NCBI GenBank assembly: GCA_902482195.1
Contig: CABSZQ010000057.1
Coordinates: 1-7,523, forward strand
Origin: an uncultured Haemophilus sp.
GTDB taxonomy: Bacteria; Pseudomonadota; Gammaproteobacteria; Enterobacterales; Pasteurellaceae
Length of the DNA: 7,523 nt
Direction of reading: 5' to 3'
The position numbers were made by a program, and so were the translations under genes. Shown here in pieces: positions 1 through 6,299 of this stretch; the first letter of the stretch is position 1; each line of letters opens with the position of its first letter. The notes beneath the pieces are model-generated. The model worked only from the letters and a program-made list of their open reading frames with translations. It did not search any database and was not told the DNA's origin.

Positions 1-11
1 GAATTTAAAAT

Positions 12-55
12 AAGAGCGGTCAAATTTTGCAACATTTTTACAAAATCAGGCCGCT
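12..55 (+). other. Imperfect stem-loop with degenerate uptake signal upstream of napG
   Basis: AGCGG at 15-19 pairs with CCGCT at 51-55, and ATTTTG at 24-29 pairs with CAAAAT at 41-46, giving an interrupted hairpin in the 72 bases before napG. The left arm overlaps AAGAGCGGT (12-20), one base off the Hin-type uptake core AAGTGCGGT, and is followed by the A/T-rich flank typical of such sites. An upstream reading frame could end at the TAA at 11-13, but too little is present to identify that gene; napA is expected there from operon order in relatives. The hairpin has no U-run, so an intra-operon mRNA processing or stability element, or no function at all, is more likely than a terminator. Confidence 0.35.
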
Positions 56-72
56 TATAAAAGGAAACGCAG

Positions 73-978
73 ATGAGACTTGATCCTAACCGTCGTCAGT
101 TTTTAAAAAATGTGACAAGAACGGCTGCCGGAGTGTGTGGGGTTGGTATTATTCTTGGCTTACAGCAACAACAAGCTAAAGCTAAAGAAGGAATCGCCTT
201 ACGTCCACCTGGTGCTTTACCGGAAAAGGATTTCTTGGCAGCTTGTACCCGTTGCGGACAATGCGTCCAAGCGTGTCCATATGATATGTTGCATTTAGCT
301 TCGCTGATTTCACCAATGGAAGCTGGCACACCTTATTTTATCGCTCGGGATAAACCTTGCGAAATGTGTCCGGATATTCCTTGTATGAATGCTTGCCCAA
401 GTGGCGCATTAAGTGAGGAACTTAAAGACATCAATGATGCGAGAATGGGGTTAGCCGTATTGCTAGACCATGAAACTTGTCTTAACTGGCAAGGGTTGCG
501 TTGTGATGTGTGTTACCGCGTTTGTCCATTAGTGGATAAAGCAATTACACTTGAACGTATCCACAATGATCGTACAGGGATTCATGCAAAGCTTATTCCA
601 ACTGTTCACTCTGATGCTTGCACCGGATGCGGTAAATGCGAACAAGCTTGTGTATTAGAAGAAGCGGCAATTAAAGTCTTACCGATGGATATCGCCAAAG
701 GACTACTCGGTCGCCACTATCGCTTAGGCTGGAAAGAAAAACAAAATGCCGGAAAATCCTTAATTGAGGAGCAACATCCGGATGGCTTACGTCCAGCAAT
801 GGATGCTCGTATGCCGGAAGGCTCACATGAGCCGGTTTATCAGCCAATGCAAGTTCAACCGAACCAAAAAGTGGCAACACCAAACCGTGCAACAATGGAT
901 TATGTACCAAATCCAACAACAGTTCCGGAAGCAGAGCAATTCCCAAATCTGGACTTAAACATTAAGGGGGTTAAATAA
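73..978 (+). CDS. napG: NapG, ferredoxin-type quinol dehydrogenase subunit of periplasmic nitrate reductase
   Basis: NapG is a periplasmic four-cluster iron-sulfur protein that works with membrane NapH to pass quinol electrons toward NapA. The 301-residue product starts with a twin-arginine signal (RRQFLK at 7-12, hydrophobic stretch about 18-30, likely cleavage after the A-K-A near residue 37), so it should be exported folded by Tat. Four cysteine groups fit four [4Fe-4S] clusters: C58/61/64/68, C96/99/104/108, C136/144/147/151 and C183/186/189/193. The start is supported by AAGGA at 61-65, seven bases before the ATG. The core matches E. coli NapG closely up to about residue 225. The last 75 or so residues are an extra Pro/Gln/Asn-rich tail without cysteines, absent from the roughly 230-residue E. 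coli protein. The stop overlaps the napH start by one base. Confidence 0.96.
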   Translation: MRLDPNRRQFLKNVTRTAAGVCGVGIILGLQQQQAKAKEGIALRPPGALPEKDFLAACTRCGQCVQACPYDMLHLASLISPMEAGTPYFIARDKPCEMCPDIPCMNACPSGALSEELKDINDARMGLAVLLDHETCLNWQGLRCDVCYRVCPLVDKAITLERIHNDRTGIHAKLIPTVHSDACTGCGKCEQACVLEEAAIKVLPMDIAKGLLGRHYRLGWKEKQNAGKSLIEEQHPDGLRPAMDARMPEGSHEPVYQPMQVQPNQKVATPNRATMDYVPNPTTVPEAEQFPNLDLNIKGVK

Positions 979-1868
979 TGGCTGAAAAATATACCCCGAA
1001 TAAGCCTAAAGATGCAGGCTTAGAAGCTCGCCAAAAACTCGGTTGGTGGCATGCTTATCGCTTTTTAATTCTACGTCGAATCAGTCAATTAAGTATTATT
1101 TTAATGTTCTTAAGTGGCCCAATTTGGCAAGTTTGGATTCTAAAAGGCAATTACAGCTCAAGCATGCTTTTGGATACTGTGCCATTGACAGATCCATTGA
1201 TTACCGCTGAAAGTTTAGTGACAGGTTACCTACCAGAAATCACAACGATTATTGGTGCCTTAGTGATTGTCATATTCTACGCTATCGTTGCAAGCAAAGC
1301 CTTTTGTAGTTGGGTTTGCCCAATGAATATGGTAACAGATGCTGCAGCTTGGTTACGTAGAAAATTAGGTATTCGACAATCATTAAAAATTTCACGCCAA
1401 CTTCGCTATGTGATTTTAGCCGTGATTTTAGTTGGTAGTGCAATAACGGGTACACTCTTATGGGAGTGGATAAACCCAGTCGCAGCACTTGGACGCATCT
1501 TTGTCTTTGGAACAGGCGCAACCCTTTGGTTGGTCACAGTCATCTTTTTATTTGACTTACTTGTTGCTGAGCATGGCTGGTGTGGTCACCTTTGTCCAAT
1601 TGGTGCGATATATGGTGTCATTGGTGCTAAAAGCCTGATAAAAATTAATGTAGTCGATCGCGATCGCTGTGACCGTTGTATGGACTGTTATAATGTTTGC
1701 CCAGAACCGCAAGTATTAAGACTTCCTTTGCACGGTGGACCAGAAGATAGCCAAATTATACTGGCAAAAGATTGCATTACTTGTGGACGTTGTATTGACG
1801 TCTGCGCAGAAAATGTATTTGCATTTGGATCTCGCTTTGAGAAACAAATAAAAATTAAAAATATTTAA
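978..1868 (+). CDS. napH: NapH, membrane ferredoxin-type quinol dehydrogenase subunit
   Basis: NapH is the inner-membrane partner of NapG, oxidising quinol and passing electrons outward. The 296-residue protein has four predicted membrane segments (about 35-52, 88-106, 143-161, 175-198). Two CxxxCP motifs lie at the membrane edge (C110/C114 in CSWVCP, C202/C206 in CGHLCP). Two C-terminal [4Fe-4S] motifs follow (C231/234/237/241 and C266/269/272/276), expected on the cytoplasmic face. Conserved blocks shared with E. coli NapH include LSGP, GNYSSS, DTVPLTDPL and WEWINPV. Its ATG shares the A of the napG TAA stop (TAATG at 976-980), an arrangement typical of translational coupling and of a fixed NapG:NapH ratio. 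Length is close to the family norm and nothing is missing. Confidence 0.97.
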   Translation: MAEKYTPNKPKDAGLEARQKLGWWHAYRFLILRRISQLSIILMFLSGPIWQVWILKGNYSSSMLLDTVPLTDPLITAESLVTGYLPEITTIIGALVIVIFYAIVASKAFCSWVCPMNMVTDAAAWLRRKLGIRQSLKISRQLRYVILAVILVGSAITGTLLWEWINPVAALGRIFVFGTGATLWLVTVIFLFDLLVAEHGWCGHLCPIGAIYGVIGAKSLIKINVVDRDRCDRCMDCYNVCPEPQVLRLPLHGGPEDSQIILAKDCITCGRCIDVCAENVFAFGSRFEKQIKIKNI

Positions 1869-1889
1869 TTATTTAATGGAGTGGATTTC

Positions 1890-2318
1890 ATGAAAAAATC
1901 ATTTATTTTCATGCTGGCTTTATGTAGTGGATTGGCATTTGCCGATGCGCCGCAAGTTGCAAACAGCATTGATAAAACAGCAGAAAGTATTGCACCAGCA
2001 TTTACGAATCCTTATAAAGATGTTGGTAATATTCCTGTAACCTTCCCTCACCAACCACCACTTGTTCCACACAGCATTCGTGGTTTACAAGTGACTAAGA
2101 ATGCTAACCAATGTTTAGGCTGTCACTCTCCGGATGTTGCTCCAACAACGGGTGCACCTCGCGTACCTGAAAGCCATTTTTTAACACGTGATGGACAAAA
2201 AACAGAAGGCACTTCGCCACGTCGTTATTTCTGTTTACAATGCCACGTTCAACAAACTAACGTGAACCCAATTATCCAAAATAAATTTGAAACTATTCGT
2301 CAAATGCAAGGTAAATAA
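1890..2318 (+). CDS. napB: NapB, periplasmic diheme cytochrome c subunit of nitrate reductase
   Basis: NapB is the small electron-transfer subunit that accepts electrons from NapC/NapGH and donates them to NapA in the periplasm. I start it at ATG 1890 (142 residues) rather than the in-frame GTG at 1881: GGAG at 1878-1881 lies eight bases before the ATG and would overlap the GTG. This start gives a clean Sec signal peptide (MKK, hydrophobic core, likely cleavage after A18 in AFA-DA). Two CxxCH heme c sites are present, C75-H79 (CLGCH) and C115-H119 (CLQCH). H61 (VPHS) and H96 (ESHF) sit where NapB relatives have their distal heme ligands. It begins 21 bases after the napH stop, in the same operon. 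Confidence 0.96.
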   Translation: MKKSFIFMLALCSGLAFADAPQVANSIDKTAESIAPAFTNPYKDVGNIPVTFPHQPPLVPHSIRGLQVTKNANQCLGCHSPDVAPTTGAPRVPESHFLTRDGQKTEGTSPRRYFCLQCHVQQTNVNPIIQNKFETIRQMQGK

Positions 2319-2329
2319 GGAGCTAAACC

Positions 2330-2968
2330 ATGATTAAATCAAGCATTCAGAAAGTTTGCCGTTGGTTACGCTCTCCGAGCAAAATGGCAATTGGTGGGGT
2401 TATTTTATTAACTATCATTGGTACTATCGTTGGAACTAACCTGTTTAATGCTGGAATGGCGACAACTAATACAGAGCAATTCTGTTCAGACTGTCATACT
2501 AATGACGTTGTACCTGAGTACCAAGCGTCAATCCACTTTAGTAACCGTTCAGGTGTGAAAGCAATTTGTTCAGACTGTCACGTTCCACATGAATTTATTC
2601 CAAAAATGGTTCGTAAAATGCAGGCATCGACTGAAGTTTATGCTCACTTTACAGGTAAAGTCGATACTAAAGAAAAATTCGAAAAACATCGTTTAGAAAT
2701 GGCAGAACGCGAATGGGCGCGTATGAAAGCGAATAACTCACAAGAGTGCCGTAACTGCCATAACTTCAATGACATGGACTTTACTCAACAAAAAACTGTG
2801 GCACAACAAATGCATGCACTTGCACAGGAACAAAACAAAACCTGTATCGATTGTCACAAAGGTATTGCACATAACCTTCCACACATGGAAAAAGTACAAC
2901 AAAGCTTTATTCCAGCGGATATGTTAAAAGCAAATGAAAAACCTGCAGATAACAAAGATGCAAAATAA
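2330..2968 (+). CDS. napC: NapC, membrane-anchored tetraheme cytochrome c quinol dehydrogenase
   Basis: NapC belongs to the NapC/NirT/NrfH/CymA family: it oxidises quinol at the periplasmic face and reduces NapB/NapA. The 212-residue protein has one N-terminal membrane anchor (about 20-40), which stays uncleaved in this family, then a periplasmic domain with four CxxCH heme sites: C52-H56, C80-H84, C140-H144 and C172-H176. Length and heme spacing fit the family. AAGGAG at 2317-2322, overlapping the napB stop, lies seven bases before the ATG, and the gap to napB is 11 bases, so it is clearly co-transcribed and probably coupled. The short C-terminal tail after residue 195 is Lys/Asp-rich. It is the last nap gene, followed by a strong terminator. 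Confidence 0.97.
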   Translation: MIKSSIQKVCRWLRSPSKMAIGGVILLTIIGTIVGTNLFNAGMATTNTEQFCSDCHTNDVVPEYQASIHFSNRSGVKAICSDCHVPHEFIPKMVRKMQASTEVYAHFTGKVDTKEKFEKHRLEMAEREWARMKANNSQECRNCHNFNDMDFTQQKTVAQQMHALAQEQNKTCIDCHKGIAHNLPHMEKVQQSFIPADMLKANEKPADNKDAK

Positions 2969-2985
2969 TCTTATAGCAAAATAAT

Positions 2986-3026
2986 AAATCGGCACTCATT
3001 GAGTGCCGATTTTGTTTTTATTTTTT
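2986..3026. terminator. Rho-independent terminator of the nap operon, probably shared with convergent gsp
   Basis: A perfect 12-bp stem (2986-2997 with 3001-3012, GC-rich core CGGCACTC) closes a three-base ATT loop. It is followed on the + strand by a long interrupted T-run (3010-3026), as expected for intrinsic termination 17 bases after the napC stop. The gsp stop codon (3018-3020, - strand) lies inside that T-run, so the gsp transcript meets the same hairpin next. On the - strand the stem is followed by the weaker T-rich tract ATTTATTATTTT, so bidirectional use is plausible but less certain. Confidence 0.9.
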
Positions 3027-4907
3027 AAGGAAATCTTTATCAGATAATACCCTTAACGGTTGCATATCACTATTTCCCATAATGACCAAACTCGGGTCTG
3101 AGCGTAAACAGCTACCACCATAATGCCCACCTACAGTAAAAGTACAGACCTGAACATATTGGTCTTCCACTTTTGGTAAACACCAAAGTTGTTGATAGAT
3201 ACTCTCCTGCTTACCAAAACGACCATCTTTGCTATCAAGCACTGATTTACACTCACCAATTAATTTCACATTATCACCTCGGCGACCAGCAATTGGTTTT
3301 TGTGCGTAACCACTTTTAATCAGCTCAGGTGTCAATTCAAATCCTGCTTCTAGTAGATAACGATGGTTTGGGAATAATGACCACAATACTGGTAAGATCG
3401 CTTTATTACTTGGAATTGCCGTCCACAGTGGCTCATAAACTAGAACTTCTGGACGAAGTAACACATCAATCAACCGCACTTTATCTTCCGGATAGCCTGT
3501 ACGAATTGGTGGTGCCACTTCCATGCCTGTTGCATCTTCACGAAGTTGCTCCAACATAGTTTCCCAGGCCCACGTTTTCCATACTGTTTTTACTTGGTTA
3601 TCTTCATCATCAATCAAACGACCTCTACTATCCCAATGTAACCCCTCGGTCCCATGAATAATTTTGGCTTTAAATCCTGCTTGAACCAGTGCATTGCGCA
3701 TAAATAATGCGTGATAATCTTCCTCATCATCGTGATCTTGCATAATATGAACAAGTGGCGTGGCTTCACTATGTTTCCAACAATCCGCTAATGCATTACG
3801 TAAGCCATCGGCAGGATTATCGCCTATATTCAATCCACCCTGAATTGCCCATCGATTCATAAACTCACCAGCTTCAGCGTGACAAGAAGCTGAATCTGCA
3901 TTGTATTCATATACTTTCAATCCACGACTATCCATGCAGAAATCTAAACGCCCCGTAATAGTTTGATAACGGCGATTTTGCCAAGATAACCGTAAGCGAG
4001 GCCAAAGCAATTTAGGAATATTAAAATATTGTAATAACTTATCGTCTTTTAAGACTTTATCTGTGGCATGCAAATACATTAAATGCAATTCATTGGTTGC
4101 ACGAATTAACTCATGTTGTGCTGTTTCAGATATCGTAAAATAGCGATATTGATCCGAATGGCTGACTTTATGCCCACCCATTGCTTTCACATATGCCGCT
4201 TCAAATTCGTTTTGCTCATTCAGCCATTTATGCTCAAACTGACCATTGTTTTCTATATGTTCAGCATGAATCTCAAGTTTCTCTTTTTCTGGTGTTGGCT
4301 GCGGCAGGCTGTATTCTGTATCTTCTGTTTGGATCATCCATCCTAAAATTTCGGTATCATCAAAGGTATCATGCAGAAAATACCCCGTTTCTGAAACTGT
4401 CATTGGAAGTTCTCGTGTCCATTGCTGCCCGCTTGGTAAGCGAGAGTGAATCACATTTTGCTCAGCGATGCGAATTTTATCTTCTAATACCTCGGTAATG
4501 ATCGCCACATGCCCCGTATGTTTAAATTCACCACCTTCTTGCCAAATCAACAATGCACCAGCTTCAGGTTTACGTTTACAACCATTTGCAAAGGCTTGTA
4601 AGGGTAATAAGGCATCATTTACCACTTGACGTAAAAATCGTAGAGAAAAGATCTCGTAAGCCATTCCTACATCAGTAAACACCATGCCATGATTGAGATA
4701 TAAATAACGGCGCGCAAATTCCACACACTGCCATTTATAGCCCATGTACTCTCTTCCTAAATAACTGCGAAAGGCAGCATCATCTGGATACTCTTTCTCA
4801 TCGGCTGTATGATAATCTGATGAATAAATCGCAATCCCACCCGGAGCATAACCTAATAAACTTCCGAAAGGATCATGTGTACTAATATTGGCTGAACGTT
4901 CAGGCAT
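3018..4907 (-). CDS. gsp: Bifunctional glutathionylspermidine amidase/synthetase
   Basis: The enzyme joins glutathione and spermidine with ATP to make glutathionylspermidine, and a separate domain hydrolyses it again; it acts in the cytosol in thiol/polyamine redox control. The 629-residue length is close to E. coli GspSA (619). The N-terminal CHAP amidase domain (about 30-195) has catalytic C61 (KWQC), H133 (HTGHVA) and E149 (IAEQN), two residues offset from the E. coli triad. A charged linker (about 196-225) leads to the C-terminal ATP-grasp synthetase, with R320 and D322 (TGRLDF), E334 and N336 (VYEYNAD) and C342 (SASC) at the expected active-site positions. GGGAG on the - strand (complement of 4913-4917) lies five bases before the ATG. 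It converges on nap and is separated by a terminator from the gene upstream, so it is probably monocistronic. Both halves look intact. Confidence 0.95.
   Translation of the reverse strand: MPERSANISTHDPFGSLLGYAPGGIAIYSSDYHTADEKEYPDDAAFRSYLGREYMGYKWQCVEFARRYLYLNHGMVFTDVGMAYEIFSLRFLRQVVNDALLPLQAFANGCKRKPEAGALLIWQEGGEFKHTGHVAIITEVLEDKIRIAEQNVIHSRLPSGQQWTRELPMTVSETGYFLHDTFDDTEILGWMIQTEDTEYSLPQPTPEKEKLEIHAEHIENNGQFEHKWLNEQNEFEAAYVKAMGGHKVSHSDQYRYFTISETAQHELIRATNELHLMYLHATDKVLKDDKLLQYFNIPKLLWPRLRLSWQNRRYQTITGRLDFCMDSRGLKVYEYNADSASCHAEAGEFMNRWAIQGGLNIGDNPADGLRNALADCWKHSEATPLVHIMQDHDDEEDYHALFMRNALVQAGFKAKIIHGTEGLHWDSRGRLIDDEDNQVKTVWKTWAWETMLEQLREDATGMEVAPPIRTGYPEDKVRLIDVLLRPEVLVYEPLWTAIPSNKAILPVLWSLFPNHRYLLEAGFELTPELIKSGYAQKPIAGRRGDNVKLIGECKSVLDSKDGRFGKQESIYQQLWCLPKVEDQYVQVCTFTVGGHYGGSCLRSDPSLVIMGNSDMQPLRVLSDKDFLKK
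3473..3481 (-). repeat. DNA uptake signal sequence (Hin type) inside gsp
   Basis: ACCGCACTT on the + strand is the exact complement of the nine-base Haemophilus uptake core AAGTGCGGT. It lies in the synthetase half of gsp, where on the coding strand it spans the codons for K-V-R. Such sites promote uptake of kin DNA by naturally competent Pasteurellaceae. Confidence 0.8.
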
Positions 4908-4938
4908 AAAAACTCCCTGTTAAATAACTACTCGGAAT

Positions 4939-4944
4939 AGTATA
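4939..4944 (-). promoter_or_regulatory. Possible -10 element of the gsp promoter
   Basis: On the - strand this reads TATACT, five of six matches to TATAAT, about 32 bases before the gsp ATG. No good -35 box lies 16-18 bases further upstream (the sequence there is T/G-rich, TTTTTGGGG), so the call is weak. A separate promoter is nonetheless expected, because a terminator closes the upstream gene. Confidence 0.3.
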
Positions 4945-5012
4945 GATCTTTTGTCTAACTTCCCCCAAAAACTTTATGAAAGAAAGATGAAAAATTGAGT
5001 GACACTCATTTT

Positions 5013-5044
5013 AAAAAAGAAAAAGGCTGACATCAGCCAGCCTT
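5013..5044 (-). terminator. Rho-independent terminator of the TrmH-family methyltransferase gene
   Basis: On the - strand GGCTG (complement of 5034-5038) pairs with CAGCC (complement of 5025-5029) across a four-base loop and is followed by TTTTTCTTTTTT (complement of 5013-5024), a classical intrinsic terminator. A competing stem AAGGCTG/CAGCCTT (5023-5029 with 5038-5044) can also form. It begins about 33 bases after the methyltransferase stop codon and separates that transcript from gsp. Confidence 0.85.
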
Positions 5045-5054
5045 GAAAATAAGT

Positions 5055-5085
5055 GTAAAAATAACCGCACTTGAGGTTATTTTAC
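5055..5085 (-). repeat. Hairpin carrying a DNA uptake signal, overlapping the methyltransferase stop codon
   Basis: GTAAAAATAACC (5055-5066) and GGTTATTTTAC (5075-5085) form an 11-bp inverted repeat with one bulged A around an eight-base loop. The exact uptake core ACCGCACTT (5064-5072, complement of AAGTGCGGT) spans the left arm and loop. The right arm covers the last two codons and the stop codon of the - strand methyltransferase gene. Only one uptake core is present, so this is not the classic pair of inverted uptake signals. It may add to the terminator just beyond it. Confidence 0.75.
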
Positions 5086-6150
5086 ATACCAATGTGCTAA
5101 TAAAATTCCTGCATTTACCGCAATATTTAATCCGATTTTTAATGGATTACTTAAAGAAAGACGCACATTTACATCTTGTTTATCACGAATATCATCTGTG
5201 CTACCTTCACTCAATACTAATGCAACTTTGGCTGCAAATTTGAGTTGTTCCAACGCAATACCTTGTTTATTAGTTGATACATGAATAATCTGATAACCAG
5301 CCTTACGTAAAGCCTCTAAAGCGATTTCAGTACTTTCTGTTTCTAAAATACGAATATGTTCCATCCCGCCTTCAGCTACACGCATCGCAGCAGGCGCATA
5401 AAGCGGTTCAACTTGATTTGTTACCACATTTTTAATGCCATAGAAGGCGCAAGTACGCACAACGCCACCTAAGTTTTGCGCATTATTAACTTGATCAAGC
5501 ACCACTAAGCAGTCTTCTTGACGCGGGACATCTAAATAACCTTGCAAAGAGAAAGTACGTTGCTTCTTCACTAGCATACAAATGCCACCATGATGCTCAG
5601 TGCCACTTACTAAGCTTAGCTCATCGCTGTCCACCACGTGATACACTTTTTTATTCGCGGCTAAATAACTGAAAATCTCGCCAATTCGATGTGCCATTTG
5701 CACCGTTGCCCATACGCGAACAATGCTCTCCGGACGCTCTGCAAACAATTCTAAGCACGCATTTTCACCATACACTTTCATTTCTTCAGCACGGTTCTTT
5801 TTAATTTTCTCTGGTGCCCGTGGTGATAATGCGCCTGTTTTCTTTTCTTTCGGTTTATAACTCACGCCAGTACTTTTCACCATTACTTTTACCGAGCCCC
5901 TTTCACCATTGGCTTTATTTAATGAAAGTTCAGCAATTTTTGGTTCTCTCACTTCTTGCTGTTGGAAGCCACGAGAAGGTTTGCGATCATCCCGTTTTTT
6001 ATCAAAGTGCGGTCGATTTCCCTCACGTTTTTCATTATTACGATGCTCATCAAAGCGACGTTCTTTGTCATTAAATGCACGTTTTGGGCTACGCTCTTGA
6101 AAAGATTTGGTGGAATTTGTTTGGAATGATGGTTTGCGTGAATTGCTCAT
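5077..6150 (-). CDS. SpoU/TrmH-family RNA 2'-O-methyltransferase, YfiF-like
   Basis: This SPOUT-fold enzyme is predicted to transfer a methyl group from S-adenosylmethionine to a ribose 2'-OH of tRNA or rRNA; its substrate cannot be told from sequence. The 357-residue protein has a low-complexity N-terminus (about 1-120) rich in Lys, Arg, Asp, Asn and Gln, probably a disordered RNA-binding tail. A substrate-binding domain follows (about 125-200, KVYGENACLELF), then the methyltransferase domain with motif 1 (N226-x-G228 and R232 in NLGGVVR), motif 2 (LVLSEG, E315-G316) and motif 3 (LSNPLKIGLNIAV, near N342). Layout and length match E. coli YfiF (about 345 residues) better than the shorter TrmH or RlmB. 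In E. coli yfiF also lies close to pssA. The ribosome site before the ATG is weak (GAG nine bases upstream). A terminator follows the stop. Confidence 0.88.
   Translation of the reverse strand: MSNSRKPSFQTNSTKSFQERSPKRAFNDKERRFDEHRNNEKREGNRPHFDKKRDDRKPSRGFQQQEVREPKIAELSLNKANGERGSVKVMVKSTGVSYKPKEKKTGALSPRAPEKIKKNRAEEMKVYGENACLELFAERPESIVRVWATVQMAHRIGEIFSYLAANKKVYHVVDSDELSLVSGTEHHGGICMLVKKQRTFSLQGYLDVPRQEDCLVVLDQVNNAQNLGGVVRTCAFYGIKNVVTNQVEPLYAPAAMRVAEGGMEHIRILETESTEIALEALRKAGYQIIHVSTNKQGIALEQLKFAAKVALVLSEGSTDDIRDKQDVNVRLSLSNPLKIGLNIAVNAGILLAHWYVK
6005..6013 (+). repeat. DNA uptake signal sequence (Hin type) inside the methyltransferase gene
   Basis: The exact core AAGTGCGGT is preceded by an A and followed by CGATTT, which fits the known A/T-rich downstream flank. 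It falls in the part of the methyltransferase gene that encodes the disordered N-terminal tail (around P-H-F, residues 47-49), where sequence constraint is low. Confidence 0.85.
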
Positions 6151-6212
6151 AATTTGCTTCTCGAAGGAAAAATTGGATAATAATTCGCCAAAAAATGCGA
6201 AAATTTGTGAGC

Positions 6213-6218
6213 ATTATA
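6213..6218 (-). promoter_or_regulatory. Possible -10 element of the methyltransferase promoter
   Basis: The - strand reads a perfect TATAAT about 63 bases before the methyltransferase ATG. The best -35 candidate, TTGATA, is about 20 bases further upstream, longer than the usual 17, with A- and T-tracts between. The 149-bp gap (6151-6299) is a divergent control region for this gene and pssA and holds no coding sequence that I can support. Confidence 0.4.
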
Positions 6219-6299
6219 ACGAAAAAAAACCTTTTTTCTATCAATCCACAAAGGAAATATTGTAAACTAGAGCATTAATTTTTAGTGTAGAGATCGATT

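Noticed and set aside
37..61. Possible internal promoter before napG (TTTACA at 37-42 and TATAAA at 56-61)
   Set aside because: The spacing is only 13 bases and no properly spaced -35 exists; the -10-like match is expected by chance in A/T-rich sequence.
1881..1889. GTG start for napB, nine bases upstream of the ATG
   Set aside because: The GTG overlaps the only good ribosome site (GGAG, 1878-1881) and would add three residues before an otherwise standard signal peptide; the ATG at 1890 is correctly spaced.
1876..1893. Five-codon mini-ORF whose TGA overlaps the napB ATG (ATGA), suggesting a leader peptide
   Set aside because: It has no ribosome site of its own, and its start lies within the napB ribosome site region; chance is more likely.
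4113..4498. Open frames on the + strand opposite gsp
   Set aside because: They lie antisense to a conserved, fully intact enzyme, have no ribosome sites and resemble no known protein; they are shadows of the real gene.
6240..6270. Possible pssA promoter around TGTAAACT (6261-6268)
   Set aside because: The -10 match is poor and the -35 region (ATCAAT) is weak. A promoter for pssA must exist nearby, but I cannot place it.
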